Origin: Ulvibacter algarum
Lineage (GTDB): Bacteria > Bacteroidota > Bacteroidia > Flavobacteriales > Flavobacteriaceae
Length of the DNA stretch: 64,000 nucleotides
Assembly: GCA_947488905.1 (NCBI GenBank)
Contig: CANLBJ010000009.1
Coordinates: 59,995-123,994 of the forward strand
Direction: 5' to 3'
The position numbers and the translations under genes are program-made. Below are positions 8,335 through 16,264 of the stretch, piece by piece (the stretch's first letter is position 1; the number at the start of each line of letters is the position of its first letter). A model generated the notes under the pieces. The model was not told the origin of the DNA and made no database searches. It saw only the letters and a program-made list of their open reading frames with translations.

Positions 8335-8799
8335 TTAACGTATTGCTTCGTCAACTAATTTACTGTCCACAAACTGCTCAAAACTGATAATTTTGCCATT
8401 GTTTAGTTTCCAAATATGGGCAACCCGTGCTTCAAAATACTTATTCGTTTTTTTATAGGTGCCCGAATAAGTGCCATAAGCAACTATTTTGTCTTCATTT
8501 GCAATATAATCTTCTGGAGTAAACTTATAGTCAATCCACTCGCTACCTAAACGCATAAAAACATTTTCAGTAACACTTTCTAAACCAATATAAGTTCCTG
8601 CATAAGGAAAGCCTTTTGCTTCTGTCCAGCAGATATTCTCAGCAACATGTTTGGCTAAGTTTTTACCGTTTTCTTCTGAAGTTTTACCCTCATAGGTACT
8701 TTTTATAATTTCTAAATTTGTCATAGCTTGTTGTTTAAAATAACAACTTGACATTACTAAAAGCAATGTCAAGTTGATGACTATTATAAATCTTACCAT
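8335..8799 (-). CDS. SnoaL/NTF2-like lipoprotein
   Basis: 154 residues. N-terminal hydrophobic stretch ending VMSSC is a lipobox. The remainder has the NTF2-like pattern: helix EIIKSTYEGK, ICWTEAKGFPYAGTYIG (like the SnoaL pocket strand with P-x-A-G-x-Y-x-G), and strands EARVAHIWKLNNGKIISFEQFVD. SnoaL-like proteins bind or isomerise small molecules; no substrate can be assigned. It is on the opposite strand to the hsp20 group and may be an independently acquired gene of the R1-R2 block. Confidence 0.75.
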   Translation of the reverse strand: MVRFIIVINLTLLLVMSSCYFKQQAMTNLEIIKSTYEGKTSEENGKNLAKHVAENICWTEAKGFPYAGTYIGLESVTENVFMRLGSEWIDYKFTPEDYIANEDKIVAYGTYSGTYKKTNKYFEARVAHIWKLNNGKIISFEQFVDSKLVDEAIR

Positions 8800-8900
8800 T
8801 TCATTTCTCTTGTGTTCACTTTTGCTCCTAGCACTAAAGCAGTTTCAAAAGTTAAATTAGAATATTTTGATTTAATCCAATCAAATTCAGTTTTGAGTTT
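8793..8900 (-). pseudogene. Possible remnant of a small protein gene
   Basis: Reading leftward, 35 sense codons (KLKTEFDWIKSKYSNLTFE...) end at TAA 8793-8795 after an in-frame TAG, with no start codon. Composition is protein-like, so it may be a truncated gene. Weak evidence. Confidence 0.25.
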
Positions 8901-8931
8901 CTAAAACCAAATATTATCCAAGGAATTATTT

Positions 8932-9081
8932 TTAGAAAAAGTCAGAGTAATTAATTTCTCCATATTCCATCATTTGCAAAACAGCTCTTTCGTATTCAGA
9001 ATGTTCTTCAGTGAAATTACTTGGAGTTTTTCCGTTTTCCCATAAGCTATAAAGTTCATTTTCGGCTTGTTGTCTTTTCAT
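8932..9081 (-). CDS. Small hypothetical protein (49 aa)
   Basis: ATG at 9081 to TAA at 8932 gives 49 residues: basic start MKRQQAENELYSLWENG, then acidic TEEHSEYERAVLQMMEYGEINYSDFF. The amphipathic, charged composition looks coding. It lies just inside repeat R2 and reads away from it, as a cassette gene would. No family recognised. Confidence 0.45.
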   Translation of the reverse strand: MKRQQAENELYSLWENGKTPSNFTEEHSEYERAVLQMMEYGEINYSDFF

Positions 9082-9100
9082 TTTATTTCGTTTTTTAGCT

Positions 9101-9230
9101 TGTGCCTAACGTGTTTGTATATGGTTTGTTGCGTGTTTTAAGCACCTAATTTAGCAAATATAAACTGAAACCAAAACTCCGTAAGGATAATTGCAAATAG
9201 GCGAGAAGCAGCAATTAATTATACACGGCT
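9101..9230 (+). repeat. attC-like dispersed repeat, copy R2
   Basis: Starts GTGCCTAACGTGTTTGTATA, with GGTTTGTTGCGTGTTTT and CTAATTTAGCAAATA shared almost exactly with the inverse of R3/R4. It ends TTATACACGG; the final TGTTGTGC of other copies is missing and replaced by unrelated sequence, which suggests the copy was interrupted at about 9230 by the adjacent IS110 element. Confidence 0.75.
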
Positions 9231-10395
9231 TAAGTTTGATTTCTATTAAAATACTTAGTTTTAGTTATTAAACAGAAAAAACAAAAGAGAGAATTAAGGT
9301 TACTATATACGGTGAAGCTTTCGACTTCGACAACATTGATAATCCCCTCTCTTTTACTACTTTAATTACGATCAGTTCTGTTAGACTTTAGATCTCGTTT
9401 TCAAGTCGATGTAATACCAGTAGCTAGTTCTTTCATAAATCAATTTATATGAATAAATATAAAGAAACTTTTGGAGTTGACATTAGTAAAGATGTATTTG
9501 ATATTCACGATAGTATTTCTGGCCACAATCAATATAAAAACGATGCGAGTGGTTTTAAGAAATTTCTTAATGAGTTACCTAAGAAATCCTTAGTTGTAAT
9601 GAAAGCTACAGGTTATTATCATTATAGACTCGCCCAGTTTCTTTACAAAAATGAAGTGATAGTGTCTGTAGTGAATCCTTTATCTGTAAAGCGTTTTATA
9701 CAAATGAAACTAGCAAAAGTAAAGACAGATAAGAGTGATGCTAAGATGATTTGTGAGTATGGGATAATTAATGAAGTCCCTTTATATACTGCTTTAACAG
9801 ATGTACAGAGCAAATGCTTGCAATTATTTAGAGTATTAGATAATTTTATAAAACACCGTACAGCCACAAAGAATAAAATGCACGGAGAGGAAGTATTGGG
9901 TATACCATCAAAGTTTACCTATAGAGCTCTGAGAAGAAACAAGAAGCACTATGATATTGAGATAAAAGCTATTGAAGCAAAGATTCTCTCTCTAGTAAAA
10001 GAGGACCAGCAACAGCAGCTTACTTTGCTAACTTCTGTGCCGGGAATAGGCCAGAAGACTGCATTGTTTTTAATTATAGTTACAGATGGCTTTTCTAAGT
10101 TTGAAACAGCATCACAACTTTGTAGTTATGTTGGTATTACACCTACAATAAGAGATTCTGGCAGCAGCGTTAGAAGGAGGGCACGGATAAGTAAGGTGGG
10201 TAATAGGAAGCTGCGCAACCTGTTGTTTTTGTGTTCTTTTAATGCTTGTAAGTACAACAAGGCGTGTCGAGAGATTTATGAGCGATTAGTTAATAAAGGT
10301 AAAAGCAAAAAACTAGCACTAATTGCAGTTGCAAATAAGTTGATTAAACAATGTTTTGCTATCGCAAAATCTGGCAGACCTTACGACGATGTGTT
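9231..10395 (+). mobile_element. IS110-family insertion element, right end lost
   Basis: Left boundary inferred from the point where repeat R2 stops matching its relatives. The element has a leader of about 218 bp with RNA-like folding and a DEDD transposase. No terminal inverted repeats are seen, as usual for IS110. The right end is not found: at about codon 313 the transposase ORF passes into a tyrosine recombinase, so a deletion has removed the right terminus. Confidence 0.65.
9275..9430 (+). ncRNA. Candidate IS110 bridge RNA
   Basis: Two consecutive long stem-loops. Stem 1: AAAAGAGAG (9283-9291) with CTCTCTTTT (9347-9355), plus an inner ATTA/TAAT after an internal loop. Stem 2: CTACT...ATTAC (9357-9369) with GTAAT...AGTAG (9411-9423), broken by a 3-nt internal loop. 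Bridge RNAs of IS110-group elements are encoded in the leader upstream of the transposase and have target- and donor-binding loops in series. Loop 1 contains TATATACGGTG (9304-9314) and ACAACA (9330-9335), which match both halves of the repeat end TATATACGGTGTTGT. Inference from sequence only. Confidence 0.6.
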
Positions 10396-10606
10396 TAAAA
10401 AAGCCTGTAAAAAAGCAAATGTAAAAGGAGACTTTACTATTCATATCCTACGTCATGCCTATGCAACACACCTGCTAGATCGCGGCACAGATATAAGAAT
10501 GATTCAAAAATTGTTAGGTCACGATAATATAAAAACAACACTAATTTACACACACGTTTCAAAAAGATCAATGATAGACGTAAAAAGCCCAATAGAGTTT
10601 CTATAA
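9449..10606 (+). CDS. IS110 transposase fused to tyrosine recombinase C-terminus
   Basis: 385 residues, against about 320 for IS110. Residues 1-312 are IS110: Asp11 (GVDISKD), Asp94 and Asp97 (KTDKSDA) of the DEDD RuvC-like site, the helix-hairpin-helix-like SVPGIGQKTA and the C-terminal DSGSS with probable nucleophile Ser237. The tetrad Glu is replaced by Lys52 (VMKATG where VMEATG is usual), so activity is doubtful. From about 314 the protein is the catalytic half of a tyrosine recombinase: HILRH (His332, Arg335), LLGHDNIKTT (His358), nucleophile Tyr367 in IYTHV, and an IntI/Xer-like KSPIEFL tail; its Arg I and Lys are missing. Stops 4 bp from the convergent DUF3810 gene. Confidence 0.85.
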   Translation: MNKYKETFGVDISKDVFDIHDSISGHNQYKNDASGFKKFLNELPKKSLVVMKATGYYHYRLAQFLYKNEVIVSVVNPLSVKRFIQMKLAKVKTDKSDAKMICEYGIINEVPLYTALTDVQSKCLQLFRVLDNFIKHRTATKNKMHGEEVLGIPSKFTYRALRRNKKHYDIEIKAIEAKILSLVKEDQQQQLTLLTSVPGIGQKTALFLIIVTDGFSKFETASQLCSYVGITPTIRDSGSSVRRRARISKVGNRKLRNLLFLCSFNACKYNKACREIYERLVNKGKSKKLALIAVANKLIKQCFAIAKSGRPYDDVFKKACKKANVKGDFTIHILRHAYATHLLDRGTDIRMIQKLLGHDNIKTTLIYTHVSKRSMIDVKSPIEFL

Positions 10607-10610
10607 AATA

Positions 10611-11678
10611 TTAAAACGCTCTATCTTCATAATAATTAATCACTAGCGCCACCATATAACTATAGCTCTTAATACCGCCACTCACATTATTAGCCTGTAG
10701 ATAACCATCATAAAAATACTTAGAGATATCCTCAATAGGGTTTGCATAACTATCCCAAAAGTCACGCATCTCTTTATAACTAACAAGAATACCTGGGTTT
10801 ATGGTACATATTAACTCACGGTATTTATTAATGTCACGTCGCGCTACTTCGTTCACTAAATAGCGTAATGCAAAAATATAGCCTGAATATTGTATAAAAG
10901 CATCATCGTTATTAGTGGTGGTAAGTGTGGCGATAAAGTTGGCTTCATTTTCTGCGGCGTAGCCTATCTGGTGGGCTATTTCGTGCGCACTTACTACAGG
11001 AAATTTATACGTTTTAATCAAGTTATTTACCTGGGCTTCGTTAGAAAACGGATTGAGATACCCACTATATCCCATAATAGTAAGCCCTAAACTCCAGCCA
11101 CTTTTTTTAAGACTTACAGGCGCATAACTTAGCATCGGGAAATCTGCCTCAATATTATCGTAGCCGTTTTTTGTACGGTCAAAAATTTCTTTTTGAGAGT
11201 ACGGCAAATCTATTTTTACAGAGTCTGCATAGCCCAATTCACGGTGCATGGCGTTTGCTTTTTTGACAAAGCGTTCTGTCATTGTTATGAGTTCTTCTGT
11301 GGTGTAATCGTTTTCGATGCCAATAGAAGCGTGCAAAGGCATTCTATAATAATTAAGTCCCCACAGCATATGAAATAAAAAGTAAACTACACTCACACTA
11401 GCCGTAATATCTAGCAAAAACCCAATGGGCTCGCGGCGCAACCTGCGTATGTTTTTATAAACCCACCGCAAGGCATAAATAGTAACAAGCGTATAAAAAA
11501 CATCACCCACAGAAAAAGGCACCCACCCAAAAAGATAGCGAGACACCTTAGAGATAATAGGGTACAAGCCTAGACTATAATACGTTTCTACCGTTTCAGG
11601 GAAATATCTAAGAAGCTGTAAAATACCATATTGCACCAAGAGCAGTAAAGTTAAAATAAAAGGGGTTTTTTTGAGCAT
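10611..11678 (-). CDS. DUF3810 membrane zinc-protease-like protein
   Basis: 355 residues. Three hydrophobic helices (about 5-22, 55-72, 92-108) precede a soluble domain with HEIAHQIGYAAENEANF: HExxH at 232-236 and Glu243 or Glu245 as likely third zinc ligand, a gluzincin-like arrangement. DUF3810 proteins are common in Bacteroidetes and uncharacterised. Expected in the inner membrane with a metalloprotease-like site. A copy of the 11-mer ACTTCGGAAAT ends 5 bp upstream of the start. Confidence 0.85.
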   Translation of the reverse strand: MLKKTPFILTLLLLVQYGILQLLRYFPETVETYYSLGLYPIISKVSRYLFGWVPFSVGDVFYTLVTIYALRWVYKNIRRLRREPIGFLLDITASVSVVYFLFHMLWGLNYYRMPLHASIGIENDYTTEELITMTERFVKKANAMHRELGYADSVKIDLPYSQKEIFDRTKNGYDNIEADFPMLSYAPVSLKKSGWSLGLTIMGYSGYLNPFSNEAQVNNLIKTYKFPVVSAHEIAHQIGYAAENEANFIATLTTTNNDDAFIQYSGYIFALRYLVNEVARRDINKYRELICTINPGILVSYKEMRDFWDSYANPIEDISKYFYDGYLQANNVSGGIKSYSYMVALVINYYEDRAF

Positions 11679-11754
11679 AGCACATTTCCGAAGTAAAAGA
11701 AGTGAAAAATGTTAAGGTGTTCTTATAACAAGCCTTAAAAATACTAAAAGTGCG

Positions 11755-11762
11755 TAACTTTG
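11755..11762 (+). promoter_or_regulatory. -7 promoter box of pepD
   Basis: TAACTTTG matches TAnnTTTG and lies 23 bp before the start codon; no clear -33 TTG. Confidence 0.45.
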
Positions 11763-11785
11763 CAGCCTAAAATAAAAACAACATA

Positions 11786-13246
11786 ATGAACCAAGCCATA
11801 CGTAACCTCGAACCAAAAGAACTCTGGAACAAATTTGCAGACTTAAACGCCGTGCCACGCCCCTCTAAGAAAGAAGAACGCGTGATACAGTTTATGTTAG
11901 ACTTCGGAAATGATCTAGGTTTGAAGACCATTAAAGATGAAGTAGGTAACGTGATTATCTGCAAGCCTGCCACAAAAGGGTTAGAAAATAGAAAGAAAGT
12001 TGTGATGCAATCGCACCTTGATATGGTACATCAAAAAAATAACGACACTGATTTTGATTTTGATACTCAAGGTATTGAGATGCATGTAGATGGAGATTGG
12101 GTTCGCGCAAAAGGAACAACACTTGGTGCAGATAATGGGCTAGGAGTAGCAACAATAATGGCAATCTTAGAGAGTAAAACCATAGAACACCCTGCAATAG
12201 AAGCATTGTTTACTATAGATGAAGAAACAGGGATGACCGGTGCAATGGGCCTTAAAGGTGGTGTGCTTACAGGAGATATCTTATTAAACCTTGATACAGA
12301 AGAAGATGATGAGATAGGCGTAGGTTGTGCAGGTGGAGTAGATGTAACCGCAACAAGAAGTTATAAAGAAGTTGCAGCGCCAAGTGATGCAAAAACATAT
12401 ACAATCACTGTAAAAGGTCTACAAGGTGGTCACAGCGGGATGGATATCATTAAAGGGCTAGGTAATGCAAATAAAATGATGAACAGAGTGCTACACGCCA
12501 GCAGAGACCTTGCTCAGGTTGCTGCCTTAAAAGGTGGAAGTTTACGCAACGCTATACCAAGAGAAAGTGTTTGTACGGTAGTAGTTACAAACGCAAATAA
12601 AAGCGCTTTTACTTCGGAAATAAAAAGTATTGAAACCTTAATCAAACAAGAATACAGCACGCTAGAGCCTAATCTAGAGATTGTTATTGAAGAGACAACG
12701 GCAGCAGATAAAGTGATGATTACAGAAGCGCAAACAGCTTTAATTAATATGGTGTATGCAGCTCCTAACGGTGTTTTTAGAATGAGCCCTGCCATTGCAG
12801 ATCTTGTAGAGACGTCTAATAACATTGCAAAAATTATTGTAGCAGACGGTAAAATGAAGATTGCTTGTCTTACAAGATCATCTGTAGAATCTTCTAAAGA
12901 TGACCTAGCAAACACACTTGCAGCAGCATTTAAAATGGGAGGTTGTGATGTAGACTTTGCAGGAGAATACCCAGGATGGGCACCAAACATGGATAGCCCT
13001 ATCTTAAAAGTAATGGAAGAGCTTTACACAAAAATTAATAACGAAAAGCCACACGTAGCAGCTTGTCACGCAGGTCTAGAATGTGGTATCTTAGGTCAAA
13101 ACTATCCAGAGATGGATATGATCTCTTTTGGTCCTACTATTAAAGGAGCACACTCACCAGATGAGCGCGCAAGTATCTCTTCTGCACAAAAATACTGGAA
13201 GTTTGTTTTAGAGATATTAAAAAACATACCAGTAAAAGCAGCCTAA
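11786..13246 (+). CDS. pepD: Aminoacyl-histidine dipeptidase (PepD, M20 family)
   Basis: 486 residues, normal for the M20C family. Zinc-site motifs: MQSHLDMV (His ligand and Asp), LGADNGLGVA (bridging Asp), DEETGMTG (catalytic Glu and ligand Glu), LLNLDTEE and HAGLECG. The dimerisation lid contains the GGHSGMDI motif. It hydrolyses Xaa-His and other dipeptides in the cytosol using two metal ions. Preceded by a TAnnTTTG box; monocistronic. Two exact copies of the ACTTCGGAAAT 11-mer lie in its coding sequence (11901, 12611). Confidence 0.95.
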   Translation: MNQAIRNLEPKELWNKFADLNAVPRPSKKEERVIQFMLDFGNDLGLKTIKDEVGNVIICKPATKGLENRKKVVMQSHLDMVHQKNNDTDFDFDTQGIEMHVDGDWVRAKGTTLGADNGLGVATIMAILESKTIEHPAIEALFTIDEETGMTGAMGLKGGVLTGDILLNLDTEEDDEIGVGCAGGVDVTATRSYKEVAAPSDAKTYTITVKGLQGGHSGMDIIKGLGNANKMMNRVLHASRDLAQVAALKGGSLRNAIPRESVCTVVVTNANKSAFTSEIKSIETLIKQEYSTLEPNLEIVIEETTAADKVMITEAQTALINMVYAAPNGVFRMSPAIADLVETSNNIAKIIVADGKMKIACLTRSSVESSKDDLANTLAAAFKMGGCDVDFAGEYPGWAPNMDSPILKVMEELYTKINNEKPHVAACHAGLECGILGQNYPEMDMISFGPTIKGAHSPDERASISSAQKYWKFVLEILKNIPVKAA

Positions 13247-13332
13247 ATTTTTGGCACAAAAAATGTATTAGATAAACAAGTTATTCGTAACTTCATAAAA
13301 AATATTATTAACTAAAAACAACAAACAAAAAA

Positions 13333-13830
13333 ATGGGATTATTTACATTTATTAAAGACGCAGGAGCAAAAATTTTTGGTGGTAAAACATCAACAGAAAA
13401 AGCAGCAGAAGCAAGCGCAGCAGCGGTAGCAAAAGAAGCAGCAGAAGACAGAGCAGCAGAACAACATTTATATGGTACAATTAGTACTTTAGGTTTTGAT
13501 GTAGAAAACTTAAACATTTCTATTCAAGATGATATGGCAACCATTACAGGTAAAGCCGCAAATCAAGAAACTAAAGAAAAAGTAGTACTTGTAGTAGGTA
13601 ACTCTAGCGGTATTGCATCTGTAGATGATAATATGGAAGTTGAGATTCAAGAACCAGAAGCTGTTTTTCATACCGTAAAAAGCGGTGATACTTTAGGTAA
13701 AATTGCAAAAGCCGTTTACGGTAACGCAATGAAATACCCAGTTATTTTTGAAGCAAACAGACCAATGTTAGAGCACCCAGATAAAATTTATCCAGGACAA
13801 GTATTACGTATCCCAGCTCTAGATAGCTAG
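13333..13830 (+). CDS. BON and LysM domain protein (YgaU/Kbp-like)
   Basis: 165 residues: an Ala/Glu-rich helix (about 20-45), a BON domain (about 45-105; TISTLGFDVENLNISIQDDM, ATITGKAANQETKEKV) and a C-terminal LysM domain (113-162; HTVKSGDTLGKIAKAVYGN, IYPGQVLRIP). This is the architecture of E. coli Kbp (YgaU), a cytosolic potassium-binding protein; no signal peptide is visible. Ends at a strong terminator. Confidence 0.88.
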   Translation: MGLFTFIKDAGAKIFGGKTSTEKAAEASAAAVAKEAAEDRAAEQHLYGTISTLGFDVENLNISIQDDMATITGKAANQETKEKVVLVVGNSSGIASVDDNMEVEIQEPEAVFHTVKSGDTLGKIAKAVYGNAMKYPVIFEANRPMLEHPDKIYPGQVLRIPALDS

Positions 13831-13866
13831 AAGATACATACTATCTTAAACGGCTTATTTATAAGC

Positions 13867-13906
13867 AAAAAAAATAGCAGCGATGTATCGCTGCTATTTT
13901 TTTTTG
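13867..13906 (+). terminator. Terminator after BON/LysM gene
   Basis: AAATAGCAGCGAT pairs with ATCGCTGCTATTT around a short loop, followed by a long T run. Confidence 0.9.
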
Positions 13907-13915
13907 TTTAATAAC

Positions 13916-13993
13916 GTTTGGCTAATAAGTAATATCCAAACTGAAGGCTGGATTATTATAAATAGTTAGCCAACTAGAGAGTTTTTGCTCTCT
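13916..13993. repeat. Long imperfect palindrome plus small hairpin
   Basis: GTTTGGCTAA (13916-13925) pairs with TTAGCCAAC (13966-13974) with further pairing inside, then AGAGAG/CTCTCT (13976-13993). It may act as a terminator for convergent purB or be a REP-type element. Confidence 0.4.
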
Positions 13994-14046
13994 TCAGGGC
14001 TGGGGTAACAAAAATTCGTGGTAATTGATGTCAGGTTTTTTAATTT

Positions 14047-14080
14047 TGCCACTGCCACTGCCACTGCCACTTCCACTGCC
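14047..14080. repeat. Hexanucleotide microsatellite (TGCCAC)n
   Basis: Five to six TGCCAC units, one with a C-to-T change, lie 10 bp beyond the purB stop. High local GC in an AT-rich gap. No coding role is evident. Confidence 0.7.
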
Positions 14081-14089
14081 TACTTATTT

Positions 14090-15433
14090 TTAAATCCCAG
14101 TATAATTAGCCGGCGTCACCGCTTTCATTTCTGTTTTTATAGCTTCAGAAACATCAAGGGTTTCAATAAAGTTAGAAATAGAAGTTTGGTTAATAGCTTC
14201 GTTAGTTCTTGTAAGGCCTTTTAATGCTTCATAAGCGTTAGGGTAAGCTTCTCTTCTTAAAATGGTTTGTATCGCCTCTGCAACCACTGCCCAGTTGTTT
14301 TCAAGATCTTGTTTAAACTTCGCTTCATTAAGCAATAATTTACTCAGTCCTTTTAAGGTAGATTGAAAAGCAATTAATGTGTGACCTATAGGTACACCTA
14401 TGTTTCTTAAAACAGTACTATCTGTTAAGTCACGTTGCAATCTACTTACCGGTAATTTTTCTGAAAGGTGCGTAAAAATAGCATTTGCTATCCCTATGTT
14501 CCCTTCACTGTTTTCAAAATCTATAGGGTTTACTTTATGTGGCATTGCAGAAGACCCAACCTCGCCAGCCTTAATTTTTTGTTTAAAGTAATCCATAGAT
14601 ACATACGTCCATACATCTCTGTCAAGGTCTAAAATGATGGTGTTAATACGCTTAAGGCAATCAAATAATGCCGCCATGTGGTCATAATGTTCTATCTGTG
14701 TAGTAGGGAAGGAGTGGTGTAAACCTAAAGTACCTTGTACAAACTCAGAGGCAAACGTTTTCCAGTCTATACTTGGGTAAGCTACTTTGTGTGCATTAAA
14801 GTTACCTGTGGCACCTCCAAATTTTGCGGCACTTTTTATATTATTTAGTAAATCAAATTGCTCATCAAGACGCGTTACAAATACCTGTATCTCTTTTCCT
14901 AAACGAGTAGGAGAAGCAGGTTGCCCGTGTGTGCGTGCTAGCATAGGGATATCTGCCCAGTCTGTAGCAAGACTACTTAGTTTTTCTTTTAGCTCAAGGT
15001 ACATAGGTACATACACCTCATTCATCGCTTCTTTAAGAGAAAGCGGGATTGCTGTGTTGTTAATATCTTGAGAAGTAAGACCAAAGTGAATAAACTCTTT
15101 GTATTTCTGAAGGTCTAGACCATCAAACTTTTCTTTAATAAAATACTCAACAGCCTTTACATCGTGATTAGTTACCTTCTCGATATCCTTAATTTTTTGG
15201 GCATCATCACTAGTAAACTCGCTATAAAGTTTCCGAAGTGCAGGAAATAACGCTGTATCAAAATCGCTTAATTGTGGTAAAGGGATGGTCACCAAGGCTA
15301 TAAAATATTCTACTTCTACTTGCACTCTGTATTTTATAAGTGCTTCTTCAGAAAAGAAAGGTATTAAAGATGCTGTTTTTGATGCGTATCTACCGTCTAT
15401 AGGCGAGATGGCTTGTAATGCTTGTTGGCTCAT
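14090..15433 (-). CDS. purB: Adenylosuccinate lyase
   Basis: 447 residues of the fumarase/aspartase superfamily. The signature SSAMPHKVNPIDFEN with the catalytic flexible-loop Ser is present, as are ARTHGQPASPT and TSQDINNTA. It cleaves SAICAR in purine synthesis and adenylosuccinate in AMP synthesis. A TATCTTTG box lies 23 bp upstream of the start. Single gene between convergent and divergent neighbours. Confidence 0.96.
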   Translation of the reverse strand: MSQQALQAISPIDGRYASKTASLIPFFSEEALIKYRVQVEVEYFIALVTIPLPQLSDFDTALFPALRKLYSEFTSDDAQKIKDIEKVTNHDVKAVEYFIKEKFDGLDLQKYKEFIHFGLTSQDINNTAIPLSLKEAMNEVYVPMYLELKEKLSSLATDWADIPMLARTHGQPASPTRLGKEIQVFVTRLDEQFDLLNNIKSAAKFGGATGNFNAHKVAYPSIDWKTFASEFVQGTLGLHHSFPTTQIEHYDHMAALFDCLKRINTIILDLDRDVWTYVSMDYFKQKIKAGEVGSSAMPHKVNPIDFENSEGNIGIANAIFTHLSEKLPVSRLQRDLTDSTVLRNIGVPIGHTLIAFQSTLKGLSKLLLNEAKFKQDLENNWAVVAEAIQTILRREAYPNAYEALKGLTRTNEAINQTSISNFIETLDVSEAIKTEMKAVTPANYTGI

Positions 15434-15455
15434 TTTATTTAAAATTTTAAAGATG

Positions 15456-15463
15456 CAAAGATA
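15456..15463 (-). promoter_or_regulatory. -7 promoter box of purB
   Basis: On the minus strand TATCTTTG, identical to the box before the response regulator and ribB. Confidence 0.5.
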
Positions 15464-15702
15464 GGCAATACTCTTAATACCTATTTAATTATTTAATGCC
15501 GTATTCTAGTTTATATTAGTTTTAAGCTAATTAAAAACAAAAAGGATAGTATTAGTGTAACTATGCTTTCATTTATCTTAAAATAGGTGTAAAAGACAGG
15601 CAAATTACTTGCAATATTAGATTTTAAAATCAGTAAAAGTCAATACATATGGTTTTGCTTTAATTACAAAAACTGTTTTTTATGAGATTTTTACCGCTTA
15701 TT

Positions 15703-15738
15703 GTCGAAAAGTTCGGTTACTATCCGACTTTAGGGGTA
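15703..15738 (+). promoter_or_regulatory. Conserved stem-loop element upstream of DUF2853 gene
   Basis: GTCGAAAAGT then CGG, a loop, and CCGACTTTAGGGG. It folds as AAAGT(T)CGG/CCGACTTT. A very similar element lies at 26281 before the YadA-like gene. The remainder of the 396-bp gap 15434-15829 shows no gene. Confidence 0.45.
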
Positions 15739-15829
15739 CACTTATGTGCATTTTAACTTAAATATCCAATAATAAACCTTATATTTAAAACGTTAAAAAA
15801 CAAGTATTAACCTAAAAATATTAAGAAAA

Positions 15830-16162
15830 ATGAGCGATACAAGCGAAAAATTAGCAAAATTAAAAGAAAAATCATTAGCACAATTGAAAGAATGTGGTGT
15901 TACTAACGTAAACGATGAGCAGTTAGATGGTTACGTAAAAAGTTTAAGAACTATGTTAGGTAACAGAGATGCACTTTTAGTTTCTGGTACTGATAAAGCA
16001 GAATTAGAAACAGTTTACAGAAACTTTGTAGTAAAAAAGTGTAATGTAGATGATAAAGATAAAGGTATGAAGGCAATTGCTGCTGTTGCAGAAAAAATGT
16101 CTGGTATCAAACAAAAAAGCCGTCCAGCTTTTTATTATATGGTAGCACACGAGCTTAAATAA
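15830..16162 (+). CDS. DUF2853 family protein
   Basis: 110 residues, helical, with the DUF2853 pattern: LVSGTDKAELETVYRNFVVKK and KMSGIKQKSRPAFYYMVAHEL. Small cytosolic protein of unknown function, frequent in Bacteroidetes. Long 5' region with a conserved stem-loop 92 bp upstream and its own terminator, so it is expressed alone. Confidence 0.8.
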   Translation: MSDTSEKLAKLKEKSLAQLKECGVTNVNDEQLDGYVKSLRTMLGNRDALLVSGTDKAELETVYRNFVVKKCNVDDKDKGMKAIAAVAEKMSGIKQKSRPAFYYMVAHELK

Positions 16163-16184
16163 GCCGTTATCATTTTATAGCATT

Positions 16185-16214
16185 AAAAAAGCCCACTTAA
16201 TAGTGGGCTTTTTT
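16185..16214 (+). terminator. Terminator after DUF2853 gene
   Basis: AAAAAAGCCCACT pairs with AGTGGGCTTTTTT; works on both strands and also faces the end of ribB. Confidence 0.9.
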
Positions 16215-16264
16215 CATGTTGTATTTTTAATTGAATAGTAGTTTGGTTATTTACTAATTACTAT

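Noticed and set aside
6381..9230. CRISPR array
   Set aside because: Repeats are long, palindromic and separated by genes, not by short uniform spacers; no cas genes.
12514..12990. Long minus-strand frame of 158 codons inside pepD
   Set aside because: Lies fully antisense to a well-conserved gene and resembles no protein; a codon-bias shadow.
14018..14224. 68-residue frame with Ala-Thr repeats beginning in the hexanucleotide repeat
   Set aside because: Its repeats are only the translated microsatellite and the rest is the antisense of purB.
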